From Pisolithus tinctorius (lineage: Eukaryota; Basidiomycota; Agaricomycetes; Boletales; Pisolithaceae): a DNA stretch of 64,000 nucleotides. Every line of letters begins with the position of its first letter. Within the stretch, counting starts at the first letter, position 1. The stretch covers positions 590,202-654,201 of the forward strand of contig JANFAH010000037.1 of NCBI GenBank assembly GCA_024663395.1. Direction: 5' to 3'. Of this stretch, positions 61,622 through 64,000 are shown piece by piece. A program made the translations under genes and the position numbers. The notes beneath the pieces are model-generated. The model saw only the letters and a list, made by a program, of their open reading frames with translations, ran no database searches and had not been told where the DNA came from.

Positions 61622-62882
61622 TCAAACAATAGCCGCTTTCCAAAATTTCCATTCTGGCGTATTTGGTGGCAAGAGGGCATCCAGGATTCCTTCAAGTCTT
61701 TCATGGTCTTCTAAAGGTTGGCAGCGAACATAGGCAGCAGAGAGCAAGAACGCCACAGCACTGGTCCGGTTGGAGAAGGCAAACCTGTTCAGTATCGGCT
61801 GTCCGACGACTTTGTCAAAAACTGCTTGTTGAATCCTGGCTTCATCGAACCAGGCAAGCCAGAGATGGTAGGCCCATGTGATAAAGATAGGTATAATGAC
61901 CACAACCTTCCCGAAAAGATCGCTCTGAGGAAAGCAGAATACCTGCACTATGGCGTGGGCATGAAAGAGGGTTGAACACACTTGAATAGCCAGGCGACTG
62001 TGCTTCCACTTCTGGAAGCTGAGAAAAAACTCTCCACGGGTTATGGCGTTGACGATCTCTCGGTTTCCTTGTAGCAAAATGAAATCTTGATCATCACCTA
62101 AAATGCCATCTCCAGGAGGAGACCCTGCCAGAGGCTTGGGGTATCGAAACACGACTTCTCCAGTTCCGATGCAAAGATAGGCGAGACCTCTAACCACGAT
62201 TCCAAGGAGGGTTGGGACAAATGGGTACCACTTGAGGAAATATCCACACGTCCCGCATGCAAACAGGCTCAAGCCGATATTTATCGCTCCACAAATGAGA
62301 GGTGTGTGGCTTTGAATCGCGATGTGCTGACGATAATCAGCCATGTCCCCAAGTGTGGCTATGGTGACATAGACGGTTCGTGAAATCCTGCCCTTCACTG
62401 CTCTACTCCTCGTCTCCCTACATCTCTTCAACAGCAGAGCGGCCAGGGGCCCTGTAGAGGGGATATAATCACCCACGTGAAGTCCTCAGAAGGTAGGGCC
62501 ACCAGACCACCACCCATCCCAGAATACTGATGCCAGATCTATTTCCCATACCACTTCAGCAACCATTGCGTTACCAGGCATATGGTGGAAGATGGTGTTT
62601 TCATTTCCCTGCTTCGCCAAGTGCCAAAGGGCTCGGCCAGTCTCATATGAGCCTGGGGTCATATGCCCGTGAGTCATTTGCTCAGTAAGGTGGTGTGGAT
62701 TTCATACCAGGGGAGTTATACCAGCCGAGCCACCTTCGGTGCATGTTCAGCGGGCAACCAGTCAGTGCGGATGTGGCTTCTTCGCCACACAGGAAGGTCA
62801 TTGCAGCAAAAATGTCTAGTGCGAAATGAGCCTTGGTAAATGCGGGAGGGAGAGTTGGTGACAATGATCGAATGACGTCCAT
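61622..62882 (-). pseudogene. Multi-spanning membrane protein with an in-frame stop
   Basis: Minus strand, two exons. Exon 1, 62882-62708: MDVIRSLSPTLPPAFTKAHF, LNMHRRWLGWYNSPG. Intron 62707-62653 (GT-AG, 55 nt). Exon 2: SYETGRALWHLAKQGNENTI, WEIDLASVFWDGWWSGGPTF, then TGA at 62488-62486, continuing in the same frame with VGDYIPSTGPLAALLLKRCR, ICGAINIGLSLFACGTCGYF, WYPFVPTLLGIVVRGLAYLC, CSTLFHAHAIVQVFCFPQSD, LFGKVVVIIPIFITWAYHLW and FWKAAIV. At least four hydrophobic segments. I do not recognise the family. The one TGA follows a phenylalanine codon and could come from CGA by C-to-T; otherwise about 400 codons are open. Recently inactivated, or the stop is spliced out or a sequence error. Confidence 0.6.
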
Positions 62883-63340
62883 GGTGGGTGTGTGTTGGGG
62901 GGGAAGAAAGGGAGTAAGGGGGATTGGACTGGGCTGACTCTCGCAAACTTTCCTTTATTTACCCAGTGCGTGGCTAACAGAACATGGCACATTCATTCCC
63001 GCTGCCTTATATGGTGCATTTCCAGCGTGTCTTTCTCCATAGTCTTACTGTTCCACCATATATACATTTATCTCACCATTTTTTGTCCCAGGAAACACGC
63101 ATTTGTGCAGTTTCATACGTCTCTTGGCTTCTCCATATGATCACGTGATCGCGGTTAGTGGATGAGTTGAACGAGTACTTTGCAGCGTAGATGACCAAAT
63201 AGATGCAAACTCCGAGAGGTGCATCACCAAAAGCTGTAACATGACTGAATTTGGTCCCAGGCTTCCGACCTGACGTCTGACTGCTACCCAGCTTCCTCAG
63301 AACCTGGCATTGACACACATTAAGTTTACCCTACCTCCAC
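62883..63340. other. Spacer
   Basis: Promoter side of the membrane-protein gene. No gene is recognised. Confidence 0.4.
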
Positions 63341-63345
63341 CCTGC

Positions 63346-64000
63346 CATGAAAGTAAGTGTCTCAATGTGTTCGGAATATCATTTCTCATCGATCATTGCA
63401 CATATATCTTATTCACCCTTTCTCCTGCAACTAGGCTATGTACTCGCAAATCTCCCCGGTCTTTACCAAAGGAGCACTCCACTAAGATGTTGCGTCAACC
63501 TCCCCGATCAGTTATCCGAGCGCGTGTTATCCGTAACGTGCAACCTACCCCTGTGGACGGGAATGGGTCCTACCTCAATTCATTTTATACTCCGGCTGCG
63601 TATCCAGAAGAGATTTTTCCCATGTATAATGGTTCCGGCAATCCACCACCACCACCATACGCAGAACCTGGGTGGAATACCGATGGATCTTTGAGGCACT
63701 CATATCAAACATCGCGCGAGGATCTGAGGACTCCACCACTAGCATACCGAGGCTTCCATAACTCACAATGAAGGGGTGACTCGGAATTTACACTAGTGTG
63801 TAGAGTGCGGAGGTGGCAAACTTAGTTTCCTTCAAGCTATATGTCGTTGTCATATCTAAATTAAACCATTAAATTTTGCGACAGACTTCTAGGTATCTCT
63901 CAGCTTGAAATAGGCGCTATTTTGGAGACTGCCAGGAGTGAACCTGATGTGTGACATGTCTGCATTCGTCGGATGTTCTAGGATTGATGCGTTATGGTGA
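63346..64000 (+). repeat. Second copy of the PPPPPY tail block
   Basis: Bases about 63360-64000 repeat 55890-56510 with few differences, coding part and 3' flank included: RVIRNVQPTPVDGNGSYLNS, NGSGNPPPPPYAEPGWN and LRTPPLAYRGFHNSQ, stop at 63771. Homology begins within the intron, so the TM exon of the first copy is absent; upstream is unrelated sequence with a partial frame. The copy runs off the right edge of the window. Confidence 0.75.

Overview
This window looks like accessory, duplication-rich genomic DNA from a mushroom-forming basidiomycete (Agaricomycotina). The basis is dense short introns (about 45-65 nt, GT-AG), intron-rich housekeeping genes, TATA-type promoters close to start codons, and fungal families: a Rua1-type C-terminal domain, a p24 cargo receptor, TVP38/TMEM64, O-acetylhomoserine sulfhydrylase and questin-oxidase-like proteins. 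I could run no searches. Family names come from reading translated exons and motifs; exon joins were made by eye.

Layout. 1-8.1 kb: a decayed F-box copy, two intact two-exon F-box genes (both 503 aa), a decayed antisense peptidase fragment and an orphan ORF. 8.1-9.9 kb: mostly empty, with a Helitron-type DUF6570-like relic. 9.9-14.3 kb: two tandem, apparently intact O-acetylhomoserine sulfhydrylase genes. 15.2-20.9 kb: two tandem S9 peptidase genes, the first frameshifted and the second intact. 23.2-27.3 kb (-): a nearly full-length frameshifted cytosolic valyl-tRNA synthetase relic. 27.7-31.6 kb: two frameshifted questin-oxidase-like copies. 31.7-32.5 kb: a CpG-poor island. 32.4-34.7 kb (-): a frameshifted protein kinase relic. 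35.6-38.6 kb (-): TVP38/TMEM64-like protein and ribosomal protein eS10. 38.9-41.9 kb (+): a protein with five double-stranded-RNA-binding-motif-like modules. 42.8-50.2 kb: three more decayed F-box copies, another antisense peptidase relic and an intact PhyH-type dioxygenase. 50.6-53.7 kb: a divergent p24 / Rua1-like pair. 54.4-55.6 kb: a mosaic of F-box, valyl-tRNA synthetase and S9 peptidase fragments. 55.8-64 kb: duplicated tail blocks, a second chimeric copy of the synthetase/questin-oxidase locus, a Helitron Rep fragment and a membrane-protein gene with an in-frame stop.

Two kinds of DNA are interleaved. Single-copy genes with clean exons (eS10, p24, Rua1-like, PhyH and, apart from one doubtful spot each, TVP38 and the dsRBM protein) sit in 35-42 and 48-54 kb. 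Around them lie families copied within the window: seven F-box copies, five S9 copies or fragments, two sulfhydrylases, four synthetase pieces and three questin-oxidase pieces. The copies keep their introns, so they arose at DNA level rather than by retroposition; Helitron fragments nearby suggest one possible agent. The observation most worth following is the five-module dsRBM-like protein at 38.9-41.9 kb.
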